64,000 nucleotides of DNA from Hyphomicrobiales bacterium (GCA_039989895.1 JBDXGY010000005.1:310001-374000), one strand, 5' to 3'. Shown: positions 44,481-53,388, counted from the stretch's first letter. Notes: generated by a model not told the origin, from the sequence alone. Translations and numbers: made by a program.

Positions 44481-46603
44481 ACAGTCCCTACTGTTTTTAA
44501 TTTCGCGCGGGGATGCACTTCAGCTTGTGACATGATCGCCGTTTGCGGGCGGAAACGGTCAACGATTGAGCGCACATGATGTCGGATACCGGGGCTTGCC
44601 AAAAGGATTGGTATTTCACCTAGTTTTGCCGCCTCTTCAAAAGCATCGCGCACGGCCACGACAAAATCTTGTATTTTCGACGGTGCAATGGCAAGGCGCT
44701 TTTCTTCACCCTCACCAACAAGCGCTTCTGCAAAAGCGGTTTCCCAATCCGGTGACAATGTTATCATGGGTAGATACCCCATCTGCGATACGTTTTGGGC
44801 TGTGATTTGACGCGCTAGACGAGAGCGCACATGCTCGACGAGACCTGCGGTTGTATTCACAGCACCGGCCACTTCAGCAATGGCCTCAAGAATGCCCGGA
44901 AGATCACGGATAGAAACCCGCTCAGCCAGCAAACCTTGAAGCACGCGTTGGATACCGCTCACTGTGATTTGGCTCGGCACCATATCTTCAACAAGTTTCG
45001 ATTGCTGTGGCGTTAATTCTTCCAGCAAGTCCTGCACAACAGAGTAAGATAAAAGCTCCGAAACATTTGCCTTCATAATTTCTGACAGATGGGTTGAGAC
45101 AACCGTTGCGGGATCAACCACCGTATAGCCCAATGCGTCAGCATTTGGGCGTTCATCAGGTGCTATCCATGTGGCTGGGAGACCAAATGTAGGCTCTGTT
45201 GTGGTGCGCCCCTGAAGAGCCACTTTACCACCGGAGGGGTCCATGACCATCAATTGGTCAGGATAAACCTCGCCAACACCAGCCCGTACTTCCTTGACTT
45301 TAATTTCATAATTATTCGGTGAGCTTTGTAGATTATCTAATAATCTCACAGACGGCATGACAAAGCCAAGGTCATTAGCAAGCTGACGTCGCAGCGCCTT
45401 GATCTGTTCCGTCAGGCGATCCGATCCTTCGCTTTCATTGATAAGAGAGAGTAGGCCATATCCAACTTCAATGCGCAAATCATCCATCTTGAGGCTGTCG
45501 CGGATGTCCGGCTCTTTGGGTGCCATCTCTTCTTGTTTCGCGGTTTCTTCCTTCATGACCACATCATCAGCGGCTGTTTTTTGCCGGCTATAGCCGCTAT
45601 AGGCCATATATCCAGCGCCGGAGGCCAAAACGAGGAAGATCCCTGTTGGCATACCGGGGAGGAAAGCCATGAATGACATAACAAAAGACGACATACCGAA
45701 AGCTTTTGGATAATTGGTCAACTGACTGAACAGCGCTTTATCAGCCGCTCCGCGCACACCTGCCTTAGACACCAAAAGGCCTGCAGCAGTTGACACAATA
45801 AGAGCTGGAATTTGGCTTACAAGGCCATCACCTATTGTCAAAAGTGTATAGGTTTTCCCCGCATCACCAAATGACAAGTCTTGCTGCATGATACCGATCA
45901 CAATACCGCCGACGATATTAATGAAGGTAATCATCAAGCCTGCAATTGCATCACCGCGCACAAACTTCGACGCGCCATCCATGGCACCAAAGAAAGAACT
46001 TTCGTCTTCCAGACTTTTACGGCGCTCACGGGCCTGTTCTTCATTAATTATCCCTGCGGACAAATCAGCATCAATCGCCATTTGCTTGCCGGGCATGGCG
46101 TCCAATGTAAAGCGTGCCGCCACTTCAGCAATCCGCCCCGAACCCTTGGTGATAACAATGAAGTTCACAATCACAAGAATCGCAAAGACAATAAGCCCGA
46201 TGATAAAATTGCCACGTGAGACGAAATTACCAAAGGCCTCGATGACATGCCCCGCTGCTTGTGGGCCTTCATGACCATTGGCTAAAATCAAGCGGGTTGA
46301 GGCAAGGTTCAACGCCAGTCGAAGCATTGTTGCAAGCAGCAAAACAGTCGGAAAACTTGTAAATTCCAGTGGCGTATGGATGAACAGCGCTGTCATCAAC
46401 ACCAAGACAGAAAAGATAATCGATATGGCCAGAAAGAAATCCAGCATTATTGGCGGCATAGGTAGAATCAGCATCACCAAGATGACGATCACACCAAGGG
46501 CTAGGCCGATGTCACCTTGCTTCAAAAATGCAGCAACTGAGCCAAAAGACCCCCCGTCGCCTGCGCCCTTCGCAGCATTACTATCAACACTCGTATCGCT
46601 CAT
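44477..46603 (-). CDS. flhA: Flagellar export apparatus protein FlhA
   Basis: FlhA is the central membrane gate of the flagellar type III export machine. From ATG 46603 the protein has 708 residues: about eight N-terminal helices with LATMLRLALNLASTRLIL and LDAMPGKQMAIDADLSAGIINEEQARERR (the FHIPEP cytosolic loop), then a cytosolic domain with GYTVVDPATVVSTHLSE and LLEELTPQQSKLVEDMVP. GTG 46609 is a less likely start; GGGTG sits before the ATG. It is transcribed away from the other fli genes, with the SCO1-like pair between. Upstream at 46677-46722 lies a CtrA-type promoter element shared with fliF. Confidence 0.96.
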   Translation of the reverse strand: MSDTSVDSNAAKGAGDGGSFGSVAAFLKQGDIGLALGVIVILVMLILPMPPIMLDFFLAISIIFSVLVLMTALFIHTPLEFTSFPTVLLLATMLRLALNLASTRLILANGHEGPQAAGHVIEAFGNFVSRGNFIIGLIVFAILVIVNFIVITKGSGRIAEVAARFTLDAMPGKQMAIDADLSAGIINEEQARERRKSLEDESSFFGAMDGASKFVRGDAIAGLMITFINIVGGIVIGIMQQDLSFGDAGKTYTLLTIGDGLVSQIPALIVSTAAGLLVSKAGVRGAADKALFSQLTNYPKAFGMSSFVMSFMAFLPGMPTGIFLVLASGAGYMAYSGYSRQKTAADDVVMKEETAKQEEMAPKEPDIRDSLKMDDLRIEVGYGLLSLINESEGSDRLTEQIKALRRQLANDLGFVMPSVRLLDNLQSSPNNYEIKVKEVRAGVGEVYPDQLMVMDPSGGKVALQGRTTTEPTFGLPATWIAPDERPNADALGYTVVDPATVVSTHLSEIMKANVSELLSYSVVQDLLEELTPQQSKLVEDMVPSQITVSGIQRVLQGLLAERVSIRDLPGILEAIAEVAGAVNTTAGLVEHVRSRLARQITAQNVSQMGYLPMITLSPDWETAFAEALVGEGEEKRLAIAPSKIQDFVVAVRDAFEEAAKLGEIPILLASPGIRHHVRSIVDRFRPQTAIMSQAEVHPRAKLKTVGTV

Positions 46604-46676
46604 CTTCACCCAGCCAATAATTACCGTCAGAGCTTCATGCCCACGCGCGCCTTCATACCCACGCGTGCGAGCTAAA

Positions 46677-46722
46677 AGTCACTAGGCAATTTTTGCCGTG
46701 CTTATGGTTAACGGGGCGTTAA
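46677..46722 (-). promoter_or_regulatory. CtrA-type promoter element upstream of flhA
   Basis: Read on the minus strand, it opens with TTAACGCCCCGTTAACC (46722-46706), the form TTAA-N7-TTAACC expected for a CtrA box, and continues over a segment ending TTGCCTAGT (46689-46681). A 46-base stretch with the same spacing and many identical bases lies upstream of fliF. It is 74-119 bases before the flhA start. CtrA binding is inferred from the motif. Confidence 0.7.
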
Positions 46723-46900
46723 ATTAACGTAAGAAATGCAATGTGAAGGAAATAATTATTTTAAAAATAGAATTGTCGTATTTTGAATATTCCATTAATC
46801 TCGCAAACAAGTGAGACGTAATTCACGTTCTTTAATTGTCAAACTCTTCGCCCTATAATAGATGTATTGATATTATTGATCATTACGACAAAGGTTTTTC

Positions 46901-47509
46901 ATGTCACTTAAAACATTACAGTATGCTTTGTGGGGTCTGGTTGCGATCGCTGGCGGTGCGTTTGGCGGATATTTTTATATCAACGAGGTACAGAAGCCAC
47001 AATCACAACAGCTGGCTGGCGTCCAACAAATTGGCGGCCCTTTTGAGCTGACAGATCATAATGGGGCAACCATCACCGAAGCCGCTTTGAATGGTTCACC
47101 AAGCATCTTATTTTTTGGCTTCACTCATTGTCCGGAAATTTGTCCAACCACATTGTCAGATATTTCCGGCTGGCTTGATGAGGCCGGTGATGTAGGTAAA
47201 AATATCAATAGCTATTTCATCACAGTTGACCCTGAACGAGACCCGCCTGAAGTAATGAAAGATTATGTAACCGCTTTTTCAGACCGCATTACAGGTGTTA
47301 CCGGAAAACCAGAAAATATCACTCAGATTTTGAGGAATTATCGCGTCTTCGCCAATAAAGTCAGGCTTGGCGATGGTGATTACACGATGGATCACACCGC
47401 ATCCGTTATTCTATTGGATAGCAAGGGTGAATTTGTTTCAACGATCTCTTATGGCGAAGTGCCAAGTGTTGCCGTTGACAAGTTGAAACTGCTTGCGAAA
47501 CGCAGCTAA
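46901..47509 (+). CDS. SCO1/SenC-type copper protein
   Basis: A 202-residue membrane-anchored thioredoxin-fold protein. One N-terminal helix (LQYALWGLVAIAGGAFGGYFYI) precedes the periplasmic domain with the copper-binding FGFTHCPEICPTTLSDI (Cys-x3-Cys) and the third ligand His in YTMDHTASVILLD. VDPERDPPEVMKDYV is also typical. SCO proteins deliver copper to the CuA site of cytochrome c oxidase. It lies on the plus strand between the minus-strand flhA and flbD genes. Its stop overlaps the start of a 50-residue gene (TAATG). Confidence 0.93.
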   Translation: MSLKTLQYALWGLVAIAGGAFGGYFYINEVQKPQSQQLAGVQQIGGPFELTDHNGATITEAALNGSPSILFFGFTHCPEICPTTLSDISGWLDEAGDVGKNINSYFITVDPERDPPEVMKDYVTAFSDRITGVTGKPENITQILRNYRVFANKVRLGDGDYTMDHTASVILLDSKGEFVSTISYGEVPSVAVDKLKLLAKRS

Positions 47510-47661
47510 TGGCACAGTTTTTACAAACCATTGCAACAACAGGTATCCTGATGTTGATCAGCGCGCTTTTGGGCGGGGCATCATTTGCTTGGGCCTATCA
47601 AGGCAATGCGATATGGAGCGAACTCAGGCTTTCTGAAATCGCCGGCTGCTTTGGATTTTAA
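47509..47661 (+). CDS. 50-residue membrane microprotein overlapping the SCO1-like gene
   Basis: The ATG at 47509 overlaps the TAA of the SCO1-like gene, and the frame runs 50 codons to TAA 47659-47661. The peptide has one hydrophobic helix or signal-like segment (ILMLISALLGGASFAWAY), then QGNAIWSELRLSEIAG and a single Cys near the end (GCFGF). The stop-start overlap suggests translational coupling, so it may assist copper delivery or oxidase assembly. No family is recognised. It is too short for the usual gene length cutoffs. A chance frame cannot be excluded. Confidence 0.5.
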   Translation: MAQFLQTIATTGILMLISALLGGASFAWAYQGNAIWSELRLSEIAGCFGF

Positions 47662-47696
47662 ATAAACAGCCCGCTCTATCAAACAGCAATAATCCC

Positions 47697-49079
47697 TTAT
47701 CCGGCCATTTGGCTTCGGATTTCTCCAGGCTGTGCTACATCCTGCCCTTCATCCATATAAAGCCGCAATTTATTGCGTAATGTTCGAATGGAAATGCCCA
47801 GAATATTGGCCGCATGCGTTCGGTTCCCGAGGCAATGATCCAATGTGTCAAGTATGAGATCGCGCTCCACCTCAGCGAGAGGCATACCCACTAAGGTTCT
47901 GGTTACCGCCTCCGCAGTGAGCGCTGCTTGACGAGCAACATCATCGCGCCCGACACCAACCATGGGGTCTGAAAAACCTGTTCCATCCGGCATCATGATC
48001 GCATCAAGTCCGATGACATCACCTGTCGCAATCAAGACGGCACGATGGATTGTGTTTTCAAGTTCCCGCACATTGCCAGGCCATGGGTTGGCCATTAGTA
48101 AGCGCTCAGCCTCATCGCTGAGCGGACGCTCCATCAATGAATTTGCATTAGAATATTTGGCGACAAAATGGCGAGCAAGCGCTGTTATATCATCTGGACG
48201 CGCGCGCAAAGCCGGTATGGCAAGGTTCACCACATTCAATCGATACAACAAATCTTCACGGAAATGCCCCTGACGAACAGCCTCGCTCAAGTTTCGGTTA
48301 GAAGTTGCCAGAATACGGATATTCACAGGCACTGGTTTGGAACCGCCAACACGGTCAATAACACGTTCTTGTATAGCGCGCAGAAGTTTTGCCTGCAGAC
48401 GCACATCCATCTCGCTGATCTCGTCCAGCAGAAGAGTGCCTCCATTGGCCTCTTCAAATTTGCCTATCCGTCGTTGCGATGCGCCAGTAAAGGAGCCTTT
48501 TTCATGCCCGAACAGCTCAGACTCCAAAAGATTTTCAGGAATAGCGGCGCAATTCACAGAGATGAAAGGTTGTGCTGCACGCAGAGATTTTTGATGCACT
48601 AATTTTGCAATAACCTCTTTACCCGTACCACTTTCACCTGTGATTAGAATCGACGCATCTGAGCCAGCCACCTGTTCAGCTAGCTTGATAACATGGCCCA
48701 TCGCAGGATCGCGGAACACAAGATCAGATGCCTCTTGCGCTACAGCCGCGATTACAGCTGCAATGAGCTCGGGATCAGGTGGCAGAGGCACATATTCCTT
48801 AGCGCCCGCACGGATCGCCTCGACAGCATCATGGGCATTTGTGGAAATACCACAAGCAACGACAGGAACATGAATACGTTCCAGTTCAAGCTGCTGGATA
48901 AGCTGGTTGATGTTAATCGCGACATCAACAAAAAGCAGATCCGCTCCTTTGCCGGAGCGTAATGTTGCAAGTCCGCCCGCAATGTCATCAACATGCATGA
49001 CTTTCGCACCGCGATCCATTGCAATTTTTGTTGCTGTTGAAAGTTGCCCATGCAATGGGCCTATGATGAGAAGGCGCAT
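47697..49079 (-). CDS. flbD: FlbD, sigma-54-dependent flagellar transcription activator
   Basis: A 460-residue NtrC-type activator. The N-terminal part is a receiver-like fold that lacks a clear phospho-Asp pocket. The AAA+ domain follows: ITGESGTGKEVIAKLVH (Walker A), FGHEKGSFTGASQR (the GAFTGA loop that contacts sigma-54, here GSFTGA) and GGTLLLDEISEMD. A Fis-type helix-turn-helix ends it (ANILGISIRTLRNKLRLYM). FlbD turns on late (hook and filament) genes in Caulobacter and relatives. It is last in the fliF-fliG-fliH-fliN-flbD operon, 9 bases after fliN. A sigma-54 promoter occurs before fliK in this window. Confidence 0.93.
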   Translation of the reverse strand: MRLLIIGPLHGQLSTATKIAMDRGAKVMHVDDIAGGLATLRSGKGADLLFVDVAININQLIQQLELERIHVPVVACGISTNAHDAVEAIRAGAKEYVPLPPDPELIAAVIAAVAQEASDLVFRDPAMGHVIKLAEQVAGSDASILITGESGTGKEVIAKLVHQKSLRAAQPFISVNCAAIPENLLESELFGHEKGSFTGASQRRIGKFEEANGGTLLLDEISEMDVRLQAKLLRAIQERVIDRVGGSKPVPVNIRILATSNRNLSEAVRQGHFREDLLYRLNVVNLAIPALRARPDDITALARHFVAKYSNANSLMERPLSDEAERLLMANPWPGNVRELENTIHRAVLIATGDVIGLDAIMMPDGTGFSDPMVGVGRDDVARQAALTAEAVTRTLVGMPLAEVERDLILDTLDHCLGNRTHAANILGISIRTLRNKLRLYMDEGQDVAQPGEIRSQMAG

Positions 49080-49088
49080 GTTCGTTTC

Positions 49089-49448
49089 CTATTCTTGAGC
49101 AATGATTTCAGTCATTGTGACGCCGAGTTGATTGTCAACAAGGACCACCTCACCTCGGGCTATAAGACGATTGTTCACAAAAATATCGATGCTTTCACCG
49201 ACCTTGCGATCCAGCTCTAATATTGTGCCGCGTCCCATTGAGATTAGATCCGAAACTTTTAATTTGGTTCGGCCTAATACGGCAGACACTTTAACCGGTG
49301 CATCAAAGATTGTTTGTAAGTCAGCCGGGTCTTTAGTCTCCGTAATATTATCATCTGAAGATTTTAAAGGGGCACTATGTTCAACAAGATCAATCCCAGT
49401 GTCATCTCCATCTGCAATTATATCGTTATTTCCAGGTTCATCACTCAT
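49089..49448 (-). CDS. fliN: Flagellar motor switch protein FliN
   Basis: A 119-residue C-ring protein. The SpoA domain is clear: LQTIFDAPVKVSAVLGRTKLKVSDLISMGRGTILELDRKVGESIDIFVNNRLIARGEVVLVDNQLGVTMTEII. FliN and FliG/FliM form the motor switch at the base of the flagellum. An acidic N-terminal extension of about 40 residues precedes the domain. It overlaps the fliH-like gene by 8 bases upstream and is 9 bases before flbD. Confidence 0.94.
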   Translation of the reverse strand: MSDEPGNNDIIADGDDTGIDLVEHSAPLKSSDDNITETKDPADLQTIFDAPVKVSAVLGRTKLKVSDLISMGRGTILELDRKVGESIDIFVNNRLIARGEVVLVDNQLGVTMTEIIAQE

Positions 49449-50169
49449 CGTTCTGTGACCCTTTCATCATTTCTTCAGCCGAAGGCTGCATTGATATTTC
49501 TTGTTCTGCATCAGGTGCTAACGTTGATGTTTCAGCTTCATTCATAAGGGATGAGAAATACCTTGTAATAGCATTCTCAATATCTGTTTCAGCTTTGGAC
49601 CGATCACGAATAATGCCGCCATCAGCCCATTCAATACGGCAGTCACCAGGTGCAAAATCTGGTTCGCCTAAGACCACAAAGCGTCCCTCAAAACCTGCTT
49701 CGCGTGCAAATTTTCCAACGGTTTCATTAATTGATGTTGCATCTTTCTCATTCAACCGAACAACAAGATGAGGCGTATTTCTTAAAGGTGCGAGGCATTG
49801 TGAAATAAGGTCTTCAATATCTGCGAGCGGATATTGCTCGACGGCGGCACCTGATAATTTGCGGGCAATTGATAAGGCCAGCTCGGCACTTTCTTTCTCG
49901 AGTAAAAGGCGGTCGCCATCAATAGCGGCTAATATTTTTTCTGCAGCATCAGCAATCTTCTTTGCTTCATTAGCAAGACGCGTCTCTTCACCCGCCTTAC
50001 CATCAGCAAGGCCACGGTCGTATCCTTTTTCTTCAGCAACCTTTAGCGCCGATTCATGGTCAGGTAGCGGAATCGTTGGTATGGGTTTGGATGCTTCTGG
50101 TGCCGAAAAATTAACATCGAAGAAGAAAGGTGTTCCAACCGGATTTTCAAGAATATCTGCACTCATCAA
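49441..50169 (-). CDS. fliH: FliH-type flagellar export ATPase regulator (FlbE-like)
   Basis: A 242-residue protein by position and pattern the FliH homologue, called FlbE in Caulobacter. It has a Pro-rich N-terminus, a long Ala/Glu/Lys helical stretch (ESALKVAEEKGYDRGLADGKAGEETRLANEAKKIADAAEKIL), then SAELALSIARKLSGAAVEQYPLADIEDLISQCLAPLRNTPHLVVRLNEKD and FAPGDCRIEWADGGIIRD, which match the FliH C-terminal domain. FliH holds and inhibits the export ATPase FliI. It overlaps fliG by 4 bases and fliN by 8 bases. Confidence 0.85.
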   Translation of the reverse strand: MMSADILENPVGTPFFFDVNFSAPEASKPIPTIPLPDHESALKVAEEKGYDRGLADGKAGEETRLANEAKKIADAAEKILAAIDGDRLLLEKESAELALSIARKLSGAAVEQYPLADIEDLISQCLAPLRNTPHLVVRLNEKDATSINETVGKFAREAGFEGRFVVLGEPDFAPGDCRIEWADGGIIRDRSKAETDIENAITRYFSSLMNEAETSTLAPDAEQEISMQPSAEEMMKGSQNDE

Positions 50170-51215
50170 TAAATCATCTCTTCTTCATTTTCGCCTTTCT
50201 GGACAATAATTTCACCTGCGTCTGCCAGAGCTTTGGCTGTTGCAACCAGCTTGTTTTGCGCCTCATCAACATCACTCAAACGCATCGGGCCGAGAGCTTC
50301 CATATCATCTTTTAAAAGCTTCACGGCACGCTGTGACATATTTGAGAAGAAGAACTCTCGCAAACTCTCATTTGCCCCTTTCAAGGATTTAGCAAGATCA
50401 ATTTTTTCAACATCCCGCAGCAATGTTTGAACCGCGCTTGTGTCAAGCTTGCCAAGATCATCGAATGTAAACATCAGCTGTTTGATGCGTTCTGATGATT
50501 CTCGGTTCTCTTCTTCAAGTGCCGTTAAAAAGCGCGCTTCTGTCTGTCTATCAAAGTTATTAAAAATACCGGCCATCAGTTCATGCGGATCGCTTTTACG
50601 ACTGCGTGATAGATTAGACATAAACTCCTGACGCAGTGTTTGTTCGACCTTTTCCAAGACATCGCCTTGGACAGATTCCATCGCGAGCATGCGGCCTACC
50701 ACCTCTAATGCGAATTCTTCGGGCAGCTCAGTCAAAACATTAGCTGAATGCTCTGATGCGATGCGCGACAAGATCACCGCAACAGTCTGGGGGTATTCAT
50801 TTTTCAAATAATTTGCAAGAACGGCTGGCTGAACATTGGAGAGCTTTTCCCACATTGTACGACCTGAAGGCCCGCGTATTTCTTCCATAATGATGGCGAC
50901 TTGATCGTCGGGCAAGAATGAGCGGAGCAACTTTTCTGTGCTCGACACACCGCCAGCCATGGTACCATTGATCGATAGGTGGGACACAAAATCGACCAAT
51001 ATATCTTCATATGCTTTTGGATCCATATCACTGAGCTGAGCCATAGCAACAGAAATTGATCTAACTTCTTCTTCATCCAAACGGGTCCAGATTTCCTTGC
51101 CATACTCTTCGCCCAAGGCCAGTAGCAAAGCAGCCGCTTTTTGTGGCCCACTCATCTCAACAGAAGTGACCGGTGCATCAGTCACGGCAACAGCATTTAT
51201 GGCTACTTCTGACAT
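50166..51215 (-). CDS. fliG: Flagellar motor switch protein FliG
   Basis: A 349-residue C-ring protein that transmits torque. The N-terminal, middle and C-terminal domains are all visible: SGPQKAAALLLALGEEYGKEIWTRLDEEEVRSISVAMAQL, then NEYPQTVAVILSRI, and the C-terminal torque helix segment LMFTFDDLGKLDTSAVQTLLRDVEKIDLAKSLKGANESLREFFFSNMSQRAVKLLKDDMEALGPMR with its charged residues. It lies 4 bases after fliF and overlaps the next gene by 4 bases. Confidence 0.96.
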   Translation of the reverse strand: MSEVAINAVAVTDAPVTSVEMSGPQKAAALLLALGEEYGKEIWTRLDEEEVRSISVAMAQLSDMDPKAYEDILVDFVSHLSINGTMAGGVSSTEKLLRSFLPDDQVAIIMEEIRGPSGRTMWEKLSNVQPAVLANYLKNEYPQTVAVILSRIASEHSANVLTELPEEFALEVVGRMLAMESVQGDVLEKVEQTLRQEFMSNLSRSRKSDPHELMAGIFNNFDRQTEARFLTALEEENRESSERIKQLMFTFDDLGKLDTSAVQTLLRDVEKIDLAKSLKGANESLREFFFSNMSQRAVKLLKDDMEALGPMRLSDVDEAQNKLVATAKALADAGEIIVQKGENEEEMIY

Positions 51216-51219
51216 GATA

Positions 51220-52854
51220 TTACGCAGCCTCCGTCAATAGATGGCGAACGGCTTCTGTTGCTGCCTCAGGATTTTCATCAACCATTGCCCCAATTTGCTG
51301 GACAACTTCTGCCCGGATGAGGCCGTTTTGCTTGGCTTCTTCAATCTGTTTGCTGGTTTGGTTGCCCGCCATCAATGCAGATATATGCGACCCTGTCTGA
51401 GTATCGTCCGCATGGGTGGCTACTGTACCATCTGGTAAGGTCACTATTGCTTGCTCTGGAAGAGTATTATCAAGCACACGTCTTAGCAATGGACGCACAA
51501 CAACGAAGAGAACCAGAAGTGTTAGAATTGCCATCACAACAAGCTCTGCAATTCGAAAATAATCATACTTGGTGAAAACAAGAGCGCCTTCTTCACTTAT
51601 AGCGACCTCGTCTTCAATAGGCTTTTCTGCGAACTCAAGATTAATCACTTCTACTTTGTCACCACGAGCTTCATTAAAGCCAATCGCTGAACGAACCAAT
51701 GCGGACAATCGAGCGAGCTCTTCTTCGCTGCGTTCGCTATAGGTATATGTGCCATCTTGATTGCGTGTGTAGATGCCATCAACAAGCACAGCTACCGATA
51801 GCCGTTTGATTGCACCGGCCTCTTTAACTTGTGTGGTTGTCGTGCGCGAAATTTCATAATTGGTAACTTCTTCTGTATTCGTTGCTGCCTCAGTTTCATC
51901 AGGTGCATTAGCGTCAGCAGTTGCAGCGGGAAGTTCATTTCCTGCGCTCACGCCAGACTGAGGACGGCGCTCTTGGCTTTCACTTTCTTGGCTGCGGCTT
52001 TGTGTAGAGCGCACCACCTGACTTTCAGGGTCATAAACGTCTGATGTCTGGGTAACACGGTTCATCTCCAACTCTGCCGCAACTTGAACACGGGCACGGC
52101 CTGCACCGACAACACCGGTAAGAAGGTTAGTAATTTGTCCGCGCAACCGTTCTTGCACCTGAAGAGCGCGCGCTTGAGCATTGATCATGCCTGCATCAGC
52201 TCCTTCTGCACCATTACCAGAAGCGAGTAGGTTGCCAGATTCATCAACAATCGAAACACGCGATGGTGCAAGTCCATCAATAGCGGAAGCAACAATATGT
52301 TGAATGGCTCGAATCTGGTTTGCATCAAGAACACCACGCACTTTTAAAGCAATAGATGCTGTTGGTGGTTTTTGTTCTTTTTGAAACAATTGACGCTCAG
52401 GAATCACCAGATGCACGCGTACGCCACTGATCCGGTTGATCGTGCGTATGGTGCGGGCCAATTCGCCTTCTAATGCACGAATGTGATTGATATTTTGAAC
52501 AAAGGATGTGGTGCCAAGTGTATCGGTCTTATCAAAGATTTCATATCCAACAGAACCACCTAATGGAAGACCATCAGCAGCCAAAGCCATGCGAGTGCGC
52601 AATATTTTGTCTTGAGCTATATTAATGGCCCCAGCGTTATTGCTAAGCTCATAAGCAATGCCTTGGCTTTCAAGATATTCAACGATTGCCGTTGAGTCTT
52701 CAAAAGAAAGATTTGTGTACAGCGGTGCTTTGGCGGGTTGCGAAACTTGAACAGAAATATAACCGAAAAAAGCAATAAGCAAGATGGTTACAACTGCCAT
52801 CGCGCCGATACGCGCTGGACCTATTTTTTGTACCGTCGATAAAACGCTATCCAC
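51220..52854 (-). CDS. fliF: Flagellar MS-ring protein FliF
   Basis: A 544-residue membrane protein that forms the MS ring on which the basal body assembles. It has an N-terminal helix (IGAMAVVTILLIAFFGYISV), the YscJ/FliF core (APLYTNLSFEDSTAIVEYLESQGIAYELSNNAGAINIAQDKILRTRMALAADGLP, HLVIPERQLF), and a variable Ser/Glu/Gln-rich loop near residues 285-340. A second helix follows (IAELVVMAILTLLVLFVVVRPLL), then a short cytoplasmic tail that binds FliG. It is first in the operon. A CtrA-type element lies at 52920-52965. Confidence 0.96.
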   Translation of the reverse strand: MDSVLSTVQKIGPARIGAMAVVTILLIAFFGYISVQVSQPAKAPLYTNLSFEDSTAIVEYLESQGIAYELSNNAGAINIAQDKILRTRMALAADGLPLGGSVGYEIFDKTDTLGTTSFVQNINHIRALEGELARTIRTINRISGVRVHLVIPERQLFQKEQKPPTASIALKVRGVLDANQIRAIQHIVASAIDGLAPSRVSIVDESGNLLASGNGAEGADAGMINAQARALQVQERLRGQITNLLTGVVGAGRARVQVAAELEMNRVTQTSDVYDPESQVVRSTQSRSQESESQERRPQSGVSAGNELPAATADANAPDETEAATNTEEVTNYEISRTTTTQVKEAGAIKRLSVAVLVDGIYTRNQDGTYTYSERSEEELARLSALVRSAIGFNEARGDKVEVINLEFAEKPIEDEVAISEEGALVFTKYDYFRIAELVVMAILTLLVLFVVVRPLLRRVLDNTLPEQAIVTLPDGTVATHADDTQTGSHISALMAGNQTSKQIEEAKQNGLIRAEVVQQIGAMVDENPEAATEAVRHLLTEAA

Positions 52855-52919
52855 TTAATTATGTCCTCAACCACTTATTGACTAAGCTAAAAGCGAGGCC
52901 GCATTTGCCCAAGCCACTT

Positions 52920-52965
52920 AGTTACTAGGCAATAATTTCCCAGTTCATGGTAAACAACGCGTTAA
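52920..52965 (-). promoter_or_regulatory. CtrA-type promoter element upstream of fliF
   Basis: On the minus strand it begins TTAACGCGTTGTTTACC (52965-52949), a near match to TTAA-N7-TTAACC, then runs to TTGCCTAGT (52932-52924). The spacing and 10-base core TTGCCTAGT plus flanks are the same as in the flhA element. It ends 66 bases before the fliF start. CtrA binding is inferred. Confidence 0.65.
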
Positions 52966-53037
52966 CACTTTGAACAATTACGTGTTTTACCAGCGTAGTC
53001 GTTCCAAGAATGAGGCAAAATAAGGGATGCAGACACG

Positions 53038-53065
53038 AAAAAAACGGCTGGTAAAACCAACCGTT
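53038..53065 (-). terminator. Rho-independent terminator of sciP
   Basis: On the minus strand the arms AACGGTTGGT and ACCAGCCGTT (one G-U pair) flank a TTT loop and are followed by seven T. It lies 51 bases after the sciP stop and ahead of the fliF promoter, so sciP is a separate transcription unit. Confidence 0.8.
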
Positions 53066-53115
53066 TTCAAAAATTCATGTTTTGGCTGCTAGCAACCAAC
53101 GATAAACTTTAAAAT

Positions 53116-53388
53116 CTAACGATATTCCTGAACACGAGTCGCGCGCAAACCCGCAAGACCATGTGCATCAATCGATTGTTGCCAGGAAAGAAACTCTTCC
53201 ACTGTAAGGGTGTAGCGCTGGCAAGCCTCTTCGAGACTTAACAGGCCACCGCGCACAGCGGCTACCACCTCAGCTTTACGGCGGATCACCCAGCGACGGG
53301 TGCTTGTTGGGGGAAGATCAGCAACCGTCAACGGGCTACCATCTGGTCCAATTACATATTTAACTCGCGGACGCACATACTCGGTCAT
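53116..53388 (-). CDS. sciP: SciP, small inhibitor of CtrA (DUF1153)
   Basis: A 90-residue helix-turn-helix protein of the DUF1153 family. The sequence RPRVKYVIGPDGSPLTVADLPPTSTRRWVIRRKAEVVAAVRGGLLSLEEACQRYTLTVEEFLSWQQSIDAHGLAGLRATRVQEYR covers nearly the whole protein and is highly conserved in Alphaproteobacteria. In Caulobacter SciP binds CtrA or its promoters and stops CtrA from activating flagellar and cell-cycle genes. Here it sits between flgD and fliF, whose promoter has a CtrA-type box. It has its own terminator. Confidence 0.93.
   Translation of the reverse strand: MTEYVRPRVKYVIGPDGSPLTVADLPPTSTRRWVIRRKAEVVAAVRGGLLSLEEACQRYTLTVEEFLSWQQSIDAHGLAGLRATRVQEYR

Noticed and set aside
46853-46858. 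TATAAT before the SCO1-like gene as a sigma-70 -10 box
   Set aside because: The nearest -35-like hexamer, TTGTCA, is only 12 bases away, too close for a standard promoter.
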